From Desulfosporosinus sp049943955 (GTDB lineage Bacteria > Bacillota > Desulfitobacteriia > Desulfitobacteriales > Desulfitobacteriaceae), in contig NZ_JBNFTW010000013.1 of NCBI RefSeq assembly GCF_049943955.1, positions 62,001-126,000 on the forward strand: a DNA stretch of 64,000 nucleotides. Direction: 5' to 3'. Below the pieces are notes generated by a model. The model searched no databases. It was given only the letters and a program-made list of their open reading frames with translations, and was not told where the DNA came from. This document shows, one piece after another, positions 17,548-25,750 of the stretch; within the stretch, counting starts at the first letter, position 1; each line of letters starts with the position of its first letter. A program made the position numbers and the translations under genes.

Positions 17548-18033
17548 ATGGCTCGAGAGAAAACGATTTTTTCGTTTCTTGAAGGTCTAACCACGAAGGA
17601 TACATTTGCAGTTCTGGGGAATGCCCAGAAATTTAAAACTCACAAACATGCCTGGAAGGCTTGGCGGGCGCTAAAAGAATTTGGCTGTTTAGCTTATCCC
17701 GTTGCTGAAGATTTACAGCGAATTGATGGAAGCAAAGTATATTCAGGTGTCCAGGAACTAAAGGATAAAATAACAGTCATCGTACCTTGTCTGTTACCGG
17801 AGGAAATGCCGTCACTTGTCACAGAGGCTTCGTTTGCCGGAGTAAAAAAGATTTGGTTTCAAGAGCGGACATGGAGTCAAGATGTCCAAGAGGAATGCGA
17901 GAAAATGGGAATTCAAGTCTTCCGGGGATGTGTCCTTCGCCATAAAAAATATCCTGCACTGAGTCTTTGTTACTTAAATCCTTGTTACTGGCATGGGTTA
18001 AGGGATTCGAAAGTTCCATCGAAACGTTACTAA
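17548..18033 (+). CDS. CoA-binding (Rossmann) domain protein
   Basis: 161 residues. A single Rossmann-like CoA_binding_2 domain shows FAVLGNAQ near 20, a beta strand with AYPVAED, the conserved SGVQEL (position of YPSL in relatives), and KKIWFQ...GCVLRH near the C-terminus. Relatives (YccU family) bind CoA and have no settled role. GGGGGG precedes the ATG. The monocistronic gene is flanked by terminators. Confidence 0.75.
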   Translation: MAREKTIFSFLEGLTTKDTFAVLGNAQKFKTHKHAWKAWRALKEFGCLAYPVAEDLQRIDGSKVYSGVQELKDKITVIVPCLLPEEMPSLVTEASFAGVKKIWFQERTWSQDVQEECEKMGIQVFRGCVLRHKKYPALSLCYLNPCYWHGLRDSKVPSKRY

Positions 18034-18087
18034 AAGTTACTAAAATAACAAGAGAACATCAGTAAAACAAGAAGAAATAAAGTTTTT

Positions 18088-18117
18088 AAAGCCTTTGGGA
18101 TAGTTCCTAAAGGCTTT
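18088..18117 (+). terminator. Hairpin terminator after the CoA-binding protein gene
   Basis: AAAGCCTTTGGG / CCTAAAGGCTTT stem with a 6-base loop. The T tract is weak (GCTATATT), so efficiency is uncertain. Confidence 0.6.
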
Positions 18118-18216
18118 GCTATATTATACATATTTTAATACTGCTTTTAATTCTCATTACTATATAATTTCTCTTTTCGGGAATAATAACATCAAATTTA
18201 ATGAGGAGGAGTCAAG

Positions 18217-19365
18217 ATGAGAAAAGGATTAGCAGTTGTTCTTGCTTTCATGCTTGTACTAGGCAATATTGCCTTTGCTAATGTTCCTTCTGTAATGGGA
18301 GCGGAGATTGTAACGGATGCCGCGAGTGCTGTATTGATGGATGCTGCATCGGGACGAGTTCTCTATGAAAAGGATATGAATAAGGAATTGCCTCCGGCAA
18401 GTGTGACTAAACTAATGACCTTGTTAGTGGCTGCAGAGGCTGTCGAATCTGGGAAGGTTAAACTAACGGATAAAGTTACGGCGAGTGAGAATGCCTGTAA
18501 GTTAGGCGGGTCACAAATTTATCTCGAACCTGGAGAGACCTTTACTTTGGAGCAAATGTTAATTGCCATTGCTGTTGGTTCAGCAAATGATGGTTGTGTC
18601 GCTGTGGCAGAACATATTGACGGAACTCATGAAGCCTTCGTCGAGGAAATGAATCGCAAAGCTCAGGCATTAGGCCTGAAAAACACTCATTTTGCCAATG
18701 CCTACGGATTACCTGCTGAAGGACATTATACCAGTGCCTATGATTTGGCAGTAATTGCTAGAGAAACTCTTAAATATCCTTTGATTCGAAAATTAACAAG
18801 TATCAAAGAATATGATTTGCGCGATGGAAAATTTAAATTATGGAATACGAATAAACTTCTCTGGTGGTATCCGGGAACGGATGGCTTTAAAACCGGTTGG
18901 ACCAATGAAGCCAAATATTGTCTTGCCTCCACGGTTGAGAGAGATGGATTGCGCTTAATTTGTGTCGTGATGGGAGTGCCTCAGGTTAGGGGGCATTTTG
19001 CGGAATCAATGAAAATCTATAATTATGGTTTCGCCAAATATCAATTTAAAACATTTGCTCCAACGGGTCAAAAAGAGGGAGTCGTTAAAGTTGCCAAAGG
19101 GAAGGAAAACACAGTAAATGCAGTCACAGAGAAAGCCTTTGGCGCTACCATTGAAAAAGGAAATGATAAAAATTTCTGGGTCGAAACTAAGCTCAACCCA
19201 GAAGTAAGTGCTCCTATTAAAAAAGGACAAAAACTTGGGGAAATTCACCTCTATCGTAATGACATTTTACAAAGCAGTGTAAATCTGATTGCTGATCATT
19301 CTGTGGAAAAAGCTGGCTTAGCGGAACAGATAACCCGCACTCTTAAAGGTGTTATCGGATATTAG
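18217..19365 (+). CDS. dacF: D-alanyl-D-alanine carboxypeptidase DacF
   Basis: 382 residues. A signal peptide (about 1-29, ending near VMGA-E) leads to a penicillin-binding transpeptidase-type domain with S62-V-T-K65, S122-A-N124 and K225-T-G227. A C-terminal beta domain of the PBP5 type follows. It trims the terminal D-alanine of peptidoglycan stem peptides. The DacF assignment rests on its position next to the spoIIA operon, where it is also found in Bacillus. Here, however, spoIIA points the other way, and the dacF stop overlaps the sigF stop by four bases. Confidence 0.92.
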   Translation: MRKGLAVVLAFMLVLGNIAFANVPSVMGAEIVTDAASAVLMDAASGRVLYEKDMNKELPPASVTKLMTLLVAAEAVESGKVKLTDKVTASENACKLGGSQIYLEPGETFTLEQMLIAIAVGSANDGCVAVAEHIDGTHEAFVEEMNRKAQALGLKNTHFANAYGLPAEGHYTSAYDLAVIARETLKYPLIRKLTSIKEYDLRDGKFKLWNTNKLLWWYPGTDGFKTGWTNEAKYCLASTVERDGLRLICVVMGVPQVRGHFAESMKIYNYGFAKYQFKTFAPTGQKEGVVKVAKGKENTVNAVTEKAFGATIEKGNDKNFWVETKLNPEVSAPIKKGQKLGEIHLYRNDILQSSVNLIADHSVEKAGLAEQITRTLKGVIGY

Positions 19366-20213
19366 CCGGGGTCTCTTCTGTGCACCTTTTTCGAGGTTGT
19401 TTCTGAGTCTGAATCAGGGGCAGAGGTTCGGTCAGAGTGTTCCTCAATTTTGGATAATTCGCGGATTCGCATGAGGGCTGCTCTCTCAATTCTGGAGATT
19501 TGAACTTGTGAGAGGTTAAGGATCGCTGCGATTTGACTTTGAGTTTTATCTTCAAAAAATCGCATTAAAAGAACATTTTTTTCGCGTTCAGGCAGTTTAT
19601 CCAAAACCTCATTCAGGGCGATTTTATCAAACCAACCAGGATCCGCCCCTTTTTCAGTTGAAAGTTGATCAAGCACATAGATGGGATCGGAGTCATCTTG
19701 ATAGAGCGTATCGTAGATGGATGTGGGGCTTTGTATAGCCTCCAAAGCCGCAACAATCTCCTCTCGATCAACTCCGATATTGGCGGCAATTTCTCCGATT
19801 GTCGCCTCTCGGCCTAATCTGGAAGAAAGTTCATCCCGCGCACGGTTTACTTTATAGACTAATTCTTTATAAGACCGAGGAACTTTTAAAGGATGATCAT
19901 CACGAAGGAAACGTCTGATTTCTCCAATAATCATGGGCACGGCGTAGGTAGAGAATTTGACTCCATAGGAGAAGTCGAATTTATCAATTGCTTTAATCAG
20001 GCCAATAGTTCCAATTTGAAAAAGGTCTTCAAGTTCGTAGCCTCTATGAGTAAAACGCTGAACAAGGTTAAATATAAGTTTCAAGTTGCAATTGATTAAA
20101 CGTTCCCTTGCTTCCGTGTCGCCTTCCTTAGCAGCATGGAGATTCTTCATCATCTCTTCATCAGAGAGAAGGGGAAAATGAGGAAGATTCATATCCGTAA
20201 GTCGTTGAATCAT
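19362..20213 (-). CDS. sigF: Forespore sigma factor F
   Basis: 283 residues, with about 25 extra charged residues at the C-terminus compared with Bacillus. Region 2 includes DLFQIGTIGLIKAID and FSTYAVPMIIGEIRRFLRDD, region 3 follows, and region 4.2 shows SQVQISRIERAALMRIR. Sigma-F is the first forespore-specific sigma factor and is held inactive by SpoIIAB. It starts 11 bases after spoIIAB with GGGGGG upstream and is third in spoIIAA-spoIIAB-sigF. Its stop overlaps convergent dacF by four bases with no terminator between. Confidence 0.96.
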   Translation of the reverse strand: MIQRLTDMNLPHFPLLSDEEMMKNLHAAKEGDTEARERLINCNLKLIFNLVQRFTHRGYELEDLFQIGTIGLIKAIDKFDFSYGVKFSTYAVPMIIGEIRRFLRDDHPLKVPRSYKELVYKVNRARDELSSRLGREATIGEIAANIGVDREEIVAALEAIQSPTSIYDTLYQDDSDPIYVLDQLSTEKGADPGWFDKIALNEVLDKLPEREKNVLLMRFFEDKTQSQIAAILNLSQVQISRIERAALMRIRELSKIEEHSDRTSAPDSDSETTSKKVHRRDPG

Positions 20214-20224
20214 GTCCGGCCCCC

Positions 20225-20662
20225 CTAATGAGAAGCATTGGAGGATTGTTTCAGCTGCTTCTTCATGGTTACAGTTGTTCCGATGTCAATAGTTGAGTCA
20301 ACCTGCAGGTCATCCATAAATGACTGCATAAAGACGAAGCCCAGACCCATGCGTTCCGGATCAGTACTAAAGGCAGGCTGCATGGCTTGCTCAACATTGG
20401 AAATTCCACATCCTTCATCTTTAACAACAATCTTAAGGGCATCATCCATGACCTCTAATTCGAGATAGACAACATGATTAGCGTCGTTGCGGTAACCATG
20501 GATGATGGCATTGGAAACCGCTTCGGAAACTGCAACTTTAAGTTCCTCAATGTCATTAAGAGGCAGATCTAATTGAGCTCCGATGGAAGCTATGAGCAAC
20601 CTCGCAATTCCTACATTTTCAGCGATACTGGAAAAAGTAAGGGCTAATTGATTTGATTTCAT
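20225..20662 (-). CDS. spoIIAB: Anti-sigma F factor / serine kinase SpoIIAB
   Basis: 145 residues of GHKL ATPase fold, with EAVSNAIIHGYRN (N-box) near 46, DEGCGI (G1) and GLGFVFMQSFMD (G2). It binds and inhibits sigma-F and phosphorylates SpoIIAA on serine. GGAAGGAAGGAGA lies upstream of the ATG. It directly abuts spoIIAA (stop next to start), consistent with translational coupling needed for stoichiometry. Confidence 0.97.
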   Translation of the reverse strand: MKSNQLALTFSSIAENVGIARLLIASIGAQLDLPLNDIEELKVAVSEAVSNAIIHGYRNDANHVVYLELEVMDDALKIVVKDEGCGISNVEQAMQPAFSTDPERMGLGFVFMQSFMDDLQVDSTIDIGTTVTMKKQLKQSSNASH

Positions 20663-21013
20663 CTATGCTCTCCTTCCTTCCTCATAGGCATGGGTCTCAT
20701 CATCATAAAAGTTAATGATTTTCGGTAGGCCTGACAGTTCCATGATTTTGTAAACATTCGGAGGTACATTGGTAATTTTTAGTTTTCCACCTAAGGAGAG
20801 TAACTTTTTATATCTGCCTAAAATAACACCTAATCCGGAACTATCAATAAATTGAACGTTTTGAAGATTGAGAATTACTGTTCGAATCCCCCTTTTCTCA
20901 ATTTCTATGTCTATAGCTTGCCTTACAAGATCCGATGTGTGCATATCCAGTTCTCCGTCTAAACGTAAGAACAGGGTAAGGCGCTCTATCTTTTTTTCAA
21001 GGTTCAAGTCCAT
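20663..21013 (-). CDS. spoIIAA: Anti-anti-sigma factor SpoIIAA
   Basis: 116 residues of STAS fold. The phosphorylated serine is S58 in FIDSSGLGVILGRYK. The start ATG at 21013 gives residue numbering identical to Bacillus SpoIIAA, although its AGGGGGG ribosome site is immediately adjacent; TTG 21007 is an alternative with better spacing, and an upstream frame to 21070 is rejected as unconserved. Dephosphorylated SpoIIAA frees sigma-F from SpoIIAB in the forespore. It is the first gene of the operon and has a 0A box upstream. Confidence 0.93.
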   Translation of the reverse strand: MDLNLEKKIERLTLFLRLDGELDMHTSDLVRQAIDIEIEKRGIRTVILNLQNVQFIDSSGLGVILGRYKKLLSLGGKLKITNVPPNVYKIMELSGLPKIINFYDDETHAYEEGRRA

Positions 21014-21110
21014 CCCCCCTAAAATGTGTTTGAAAAATAAAGGTAAAGAATGTTTTCGCTCAATAACCATAATTTTCCTGCATGCTTTTTATAGTATTCT
21101 TGGCAAGCTC

Positions 21111-21117
21111 TGTCGAA
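21111..21117 (-). promoter_or_regulatory. 0A box in the spoIIA promoter region
   Basis: TGTCGAA on the plus strand (TTCGACA reading toward spoIIAA) lies 98 bases upstream of the spoIIAA start. Spo0A-P activation of spoIIA is established in Bacillus. A GAAT consistent with a sigma-H -10 lies between the box and the gene. Confidence 0.6.
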
Positions 21118-21203
21118 ATATCTGCATAAAAATGGAAATAATAAGTATAATTTACTCCGTTTTCATTAATAATACAAATTAGTCTATAAAGGGAGGGAGC
21201 TGA

Positions 21204-21671
21204 ATGCCTAATCAAACGCTGCGCAAACCCGCCATTTCAATCTCACCTGAAGAATATAAAGCACTAGCGCAAAAATACACTCCTAAACCAACGCTTACTA
21301 AAAATATTTTGCGGGCTTTTTTTGTTGGCGGTCTGATTTGTGCTTTGGGACAAGTGATAATAAATATTTTTTCCGGTATTGGGTTAACTCCAAAAGAGGC
21401 CTCAAATGCTGCCACTGCCGCAATGATTTTCTTAGGCTCCCTGCTCACGGGGCTTGGAGTTTATGATGAGATTGGAAAATTTGGGGGAGCCGGCTCTATT
21501 ATTCCTGTCACAGGTTTTGCCAATTCTATTGTTTCACCGGCGATGGAATTTAAACGCGAAGGCTACGTTCAGGGAGTAGGGGCGAAGTTGTTTACCGTTG
21601 CAGGTCCTGTCCTCGTATATGGTATTGCGGCCTCCATCATTATTGGCGTTTTAGCTTATTTTTTGCATTAA
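21204..21671 (+). CDS. spoVAC: Stage V sporulation protein AC
   Basis: 155 residues with several transmembrane segments (about 37-60, 72-88, 125-153) and the family segment GAGSIIPVTGFANSIVSPAMEFKREG. SpoVA proteins form the inner-membrane channel that moves Ca-dipicolinic acid into the forespore and out at germination; SpoVAC is the mechanosensitive part in Bacillus. GGGAGGG precedes the ATG. It is divergent from spoIIAA and heads the spoVAC-AD-AE-AF unit. Confidence 0.95.
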   Translation: MPNQTLRKPAISISPEEYKALAQKYTPKPTLTKNILRAFFVGGLICALGQVIINIFSGIGLTPKEASNAATAAMIFLGSLLTGLGVYDEIGKFGGAGSIIPVTGFANSIVSPAMEFKREGYVQGVGAKLFTVAGPVLVYGIAASIIIGVLAYFLH

Positions 21672-21736
21672 GACAAGAGAAGTAATTGCTTTAAGAAGCT
21701 TTGAAATCTGGGTATGAATGGGGATGAACACATGAC

Positions 21737-22744
21737 ATGGGTTTGAAAAGAGCGGGTAATCAGACGGTGCTGTTTGACAATCCGCCGGTTATTTTATCGT
21801 CTTATGCCGTCGTTGGGCCTAAAGAAGGAAAAGGCCCCCTTGGCAAAACCTTTAACTCTATCTGGCAGGATCAGCTGAACGGCGAAAAAACCTGGGAATT
21901 AGCAGAGAGCAAGATGCTTCAAGAAGCTTTGCAAGGGAGCATCAAACAAGCAGGGATCGGAAAAGAACAAATTGACTTTATGTTAGCCGGTGACTTACTG
22001 AATCAGATTGTTTCTTCGAATTTTGCGGCTCGGCTAATGGCCTTACCCTTCATTGGAGTTTATGGAGCATGTTCTACCATGGCCTTAAGTTTGGCCCTAG
22101 GCAGTATGCTGATTGATGGCGGATTTGCCGAATATGTGCTGGTGGGAGTTTCAAGTCATCATGAGACGGCAGAGCGCCAATTTCGTGCCCCAACGGAACA
22201 GGGGACACAAAGGGCTATGAGTGCTCAATGGACTGTTACCGGAGCAGGAAGTGTTCTCCTGGGCAAAAAGGGAGCCGGACCAAGAATTACTTCAGCAACG
22301 ATTGGAAGAGTTATTGATTATGGAGAGACCGATGCCGGCAATATGGGTTCCGCAATGGCTCCGGCAGTCGCCGATACGATTCTTAATCATTTTCATGATT
22401 TACAGTGTACAGGGCAGGACTATGATCACATAGCTTCTGGGGATTTAGGAACTGTTGGTTTAGCTCTGGCCTGTGAGGTTCTTAAACAAAGCGGTGTTGA
22501 TACGGGGACGGAATTTACAGATTGTGGCGTCAGGATTTTCGATTCAACTCAGGATGTCCATGCCGGCGGCAGCGGATGTGCTTGTTCTGCCGTTGTTTTT
22601 GCCGGGGATTTGATGCAGAAGTTAAAGGCTAGAGCCTTAAAACGAGTTTTACTTATAGGCAGCGGGGCCTTACACAGTCCCACTTCTGCGCTGCAGGGTG
22701 AATCGATCCCCGGGATAGGTCATGCCGTTGCTATTGAAGCATGA
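21737..22744 (+). CDS. spoVAD: Stage V sporulation protein AD
   Basis: 335 residues of thiolase/ketoacyl-synthase-like fold without a catalytic role. Recognised by NPPVILSSYAVVGPKEGKGPL at the N-terminus, GVYGACSTMA near 112, the SSHHETAERQFRAPTEQG segment and DVHAGGSGCACSA near 275. In Bacillus SpoVAD binds dipicolinic acid directly. The start at ATG 21737 has only a weak GGGGAT upstream. It lies 65 bases after spoVAC. Confidence 0.95.
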   Translation: MGLKRAGNQTVLFDNPPVILSSYAVVGPKEGKGPLGKTFNSIWQDQLNGEKTWELAESKMLQEALQGSIKQAGIGKEQIDFMLAGDLLNQIVSSNFAARLMALPFIGVYGACSTMALSLALGSMLIDGGFAEYVLVGVSSHHETAERQFRAPTEQGTQRAMSAQWTVTGAGSVLLGKKGAGPRITSATIGRVIDYGETDAGNMGSAMAPAVADTILNHFHDLQCTGQDYDHIASGDLGTVGLALACEVLKQSGVDTGTEFTDCGVRIFDSTQDVHAGGSGCACSAVVFAGDLMQKLKARALKRVLLIGSGALHSPTSALQGESIPGIGHAVAIEA

Positions 22745-22757
22745 AAGGAGTCTTCAG

Positions 22758-23120
22758 ATGTTTCATTTGATATTCCCGGCCTTTATCGTTGGTGGACTGA
22801 TCTGTGTTATCGGGCAGTTAATGATGGATTTAACGAAACCATCCTTTACACCTGCTCATGTCTTGGTATCGTTTGTCACAGGGGGAGCTGTCTTGGGAGC
22901 TTTAGGTGTATATGAACCTCTCGTTAAGTTTGCCGGAGCCGGAGCGACGATCCCTTTATCTGGATTTGGTTATAGTTTAGCTAAAGGCTCTATTGAGGCT
23001 GTTGGAAAACGGGGTCTAATAGGCGCCTTGTCAGGCGGCGTCGAGGCAACGGCGGTTGGAATTGCCGCTGCTGTATTTTTTGGCTATTTGATGTCTATAA
23101 CCTTTAACCCCAAGGGATAA
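22758..23120 (+). CDS. spoVAE: Stage V sporulation protein AE (AEb type)
   Basis: 120 residues from ATG 22758 (AAAGGAGT upstream; the open frame begins earlier inside spoVAD but without support). Membrane protein related to SpoVAC, with GGLICVIGQLMMD near the N-terminus and GAGATIPLSGFGYSLAKG in the middle. Part of the dipicolinate channel. The three-gene C-D-E set without spoVAA/AB is the usual clostridial form. Confidence 0.93.
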   Translation: MFHLIFPAFIVGGLICVIGQLMMDLTKPSFTPAHVLVSFVTGGAVLGALGVYEPLVKFAGAGATIPLSGFGYSLAKGSIEAVGKRGLIGALSGGVEATAVGIAAAVFFGYLMSITFNPKG

Positions 23121-23169
23121 GTCCTTTTCCCTTCGCCCATAAAAAATATCAAGATAAAGGGAGGTTAGT

Positions 23170-24666
23170 ATGAGCAATATTTCAAGTGAAAAAAACGTTC
23201 CTGTAAGTAAAAATTACCAGGAAAATGTTAATTACTTAAATCAGGAATTAGGAGTCCCGGATAGTTTTGACGTTGTTGTTCGGGAGATGTCGATTGGCGG
23301 TAAAAAGGTAGCAATTTACTCCATTAATGGCATGGTTGACACCCACGTTGCCAGTTATATTCTCGATGCCTTGATTGACTTGGAACGCTCTGATCTTATC
23401 GTCAATGCCCTGGACAAATTAGTGAAAGGCCGAATTGTTAATTTACAAGTTACAGAAGTCGAAACAATGGACAAGGTATTCTATTTTGTTTTGTCGGGTC
23501 CCATGGCAATTTTTGTTGAAGGGCAAGAAAAGGCAATTATAGTAGATTTGAGGACTTATCCTGCCCGTCAGCCCCAGGAACCGGATATCGAACGTGTTAC
23601 CCGAGGATCACGTGATGGATTTGTTGAGACACTGGTGATGAACACTGCCTTAATTCGCAGGCGTTTGCGTGACCCAAAACTGCGCATGAAATTGGTGCAG
23701 GTTGGAGGAAGATCAAAAACCGATGTCTGCATCGCCTATATCGAGGATATTACAAATCCGGAGATGGTTCGAAAAATTCAAGAAGATTTGCAAGCGATTA
23801 AAATTGATGGGATTCCTATGGCTGAAAAAAGCGTTGAAGAATTTATTCTTGGGAGTAAATTTTGGAATCCTTATCCCCGGGTCAGGTATACAGAACGCCC
23901 GGATGTGGCAGCTATTCATTTGCTGGAAGGTCACGTTGTTATTCTTGTTGATACGTCTCCATCGGTTATTATGGCACCAACGACCTTTTGGAGCCATCTC
24001 CAGCATGCAGAAGAATATCGGCAAGAACCTATTGTTGGCGCTTATCTGCGCTGGATACGATTCGCCGGGGTATTCGCTGCCTTATTTCTCCTTCCGCTTT
24101 GGCTGGGAGCAGCTCTAAACCCTCAATTACTTCCGAAAGGACTTCAGTTTATCGGAGTTTCCAAGGTGGCAAAAGTTGGTCTTTTTCCCCAAGTGGTATT
24201 TGCCGAATTTGGTGTAGATCTTTTACGAATGGCCGCCGTTCACACTCCGGCCCCTTTAGCGACAGCCTTAGGCTTGATTGCTGCCTTTATGCTCGGAGAT
24301 ATCGCAGTTAAAGTGGGGATGTTTTCTCCGGAGGTAATTCTCTACGTTGCCATAGCTACAGTAGCCACTTTTGCAACTCCGAGTTTCGAGCTTGGTTTGG
24401 CCAATCGGCTGGCGCGTTTGTTCATTATCGTTCTGACAGGTCTCTTTAATTTTTGGGGATTTTTGGCCGGAACAGTACTCGTGCTCTTTCTTCTCTGGAG
24501 AACCAAGTCCTTCGGTGTCCCTTATCTCTGGCCGCTGCTGCCCCTAAATTTAAAAGCTATGGGCACCGTTTTGGTACGGTCACCGGTTCCAATTAAGAAC
24601 ACACGTCCAAGTGTCTTAAAACCTCAGGATCCTATCAGGCAGCCGGAGGGTAAAACAAAAAAATGA
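23170..24666 (+). CDS. spoVAF: Stage V sporulation protein AF (GerA family)
   Basis: 498 residues. The large soluble N-terminal domain (about 20-295) resembles GerA-type A subunits, with SINGMVDTHVASYILDALI near 45, ITRR-type segments and YPARQPQEPDIERVTRGSRDGFVE near 120. Four to five C-terminal membrane segments (about 300-460) follow. In Bacillus SpoVAF associates with the SpoVA channel and modulates germination. GGGAGG precedes the ATG. It ends the spoVA unit, 22 bases before the next gene. Confidence 0.92.
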   Translation: MSNISSEKNVPVSKNYQENVNYLNQELGVPDSFDVVVREMSIGGKKVAIYSINGMVDTHVASYILDALIDLERSDLIVNALDKLVKGRIVNLQVTEVETMDKVFYFVLSGPMAIFVEGQEKAIIVDLRTYPARQPQEPDIERVTRGSRDGFVETLVMNTALIRRRLRDPKLRMKLVQVGGRSKTDVCIAYIEDITNPEMVRKIQEDLQAIKIDGIPMAEKSVEEFILGSKFWNPYPRVRYTERPDVAAIHLLEGHVVILVDTSPSVIMAPTTFWSHLQHAEEYRQEPIVGAYLRWIRFAGVFAALFLLPLWLGAALNPQLLPKGLQFIGVSKVAKVGLFPQVVFAEFGVDLLRMAAVHTPAPLATALGLIAAFMLGDIAVKVGMFSPEVILYVAIATVATFATPSFELGLANRLARLFIIVLTGLFNFWGFLAGTVLVLFLLWRTKSFGVPYLWPLLPLNLKAMGTVLVRSPVPIKNTRPSVLKPQDPIRQPEGKTKK

Positions 24667-24688
24667 TTAGAGAAAGGATGCCAAGAGA

Positions 24689-25750
24689 GTGAAAATAGGG
24701 TTTCCACGTGCTCTTTTTTATTATGATTATTTCCCTTTTTGGGCTGGCTTTTTTTATCATCTTGGCATAGAGGTGGAAACATCTCCTCCGACGCAGCGTC
24801 AGATTATGGAGGACGGCCTTAAGAAAACCAGCGATGAAACGTGTTTGCCGCTTAAGCTTTTAGCGGGACATATTCAGGCCCTAAAGGATGTTGATGCCAT
24901 TTTTCTGCCTCGAATGGTAAGTATGGAGGAAAATACATATAACTGTCCCAAGTTTCTTGGGATTCCTGAAAGTCTTCTTTCTGCAGTTCCCCCCGAGATT
25001 CCTGTTCTAAGTGCAGTGATTAATTGGCGCAAGGGTCAGCGTCAAGTTCTTAAAGATCTGCAGATTTTGGGAATGCAGCTTGGCAAAAGCGGGGCAGAGA
25101 TCCATAAAGCGTTTCTGGAGGGGCAGGAATGGCAGCAGCATTACCAGGACTCTCGAGGGGGAGAATGGGATTTCGAAGAAAAAATGCGGGAAATAGAGTA
25201 TGTTACGAGACAGACAACAAAAACACGATCCCAAAATTTCTCGGTGCAGCTCAGCGAGAACCATCAGAATTGCCAAAAGGGCTTAAAAATCACCTTAATT
25301 GGCCATTCCTATCTTGTCCAGGAATGCTATGCCAATCTAAATCTTCTCCAACGCCTGAGAGAACATGCGGAGGTGAATCTCATCCAACATGTTGAACGGG
25401 AAGACGTTGAAGCGCATCTTTCGGGATTACGCAAGAAACTTTTTTGGAGCCATGCTAAACAAATTTATGGTGCCGGGAATAAATTTGTTGAAGATCCAAC
25501 AGTAGACGGGATTATTTATTTAACTTGCTTCGGCTGTGGTACCGATTCAATGGTGCAAGAATTATTAGCTCAAAACGTTAGGAAGCATCATAAGCCTTAT
25601 ATGGTAATAACCCTCGACGAACATACCGGCGAAGCGGGATTAGTAACTCGCCTAGAAGCCTTTCTGGATATGGTTGAAAGGAGGAAGGTTCGTGAAGGTT
25701 ACGTTTCCGCATATGGGGAATGCGTGGATAGTCATTCAAACACTCTTTGA
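24689..25750 (+). CDS. Acyl-CoA dehydratase activase-associated protein, DUF2229 type
   Basis: 353 residues from GTG 24689 (GAAAGGATG upstream). The N-terminus MKIGFPRALFYYDYFPFW and the DETCLPLKLLAGHI segment (near 50) are those of the DUF2229 domain attached to 2-hydroxyacyl-CoA dehydratase activases. Later motifs are YLTCFGCGTDSM near 272 and TLDEHTGEAGLVTRLEAF near 311. Several cysteines could hold an Fe-S cluster, as in HgdB-type proteins. Two further genes of the same system follow with overlaps. In many clostridia these domains form one very large protein; here they are split. The substrate is unknown. Confidence 0.75.
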   Translation: MKIGFPRALFYYDYFPFWAGFFYHLGIEVETSPPTQRQIMEDGLKKTSDETCLPLKLLAGHIQALKDVDAIFLPRMVSMEENTYNCPKFLGIPESLLSAVPPEIPVLSAVINWRKGQRQVLKDLQILGMQLGKSGAEIHKAFLEGQEWQQHYQDSRGGEWDFEEKMREIEYVTRQTTKTRSQNFSVQLSENHQNCQKGLKITLIGHSYLVQECYANLNLLQRLREHAEVNLIQHVEREDVEAHLSGLRKKLFWSHAKQIYGAGNKFVEDPTVDGIIYLTCFGCGTDSMVQELLAQNVRKHHKPYMVITLDEHTGEAGLVTRLEAFLDMVERRKVREGYVSAYGECVDSHSNTL

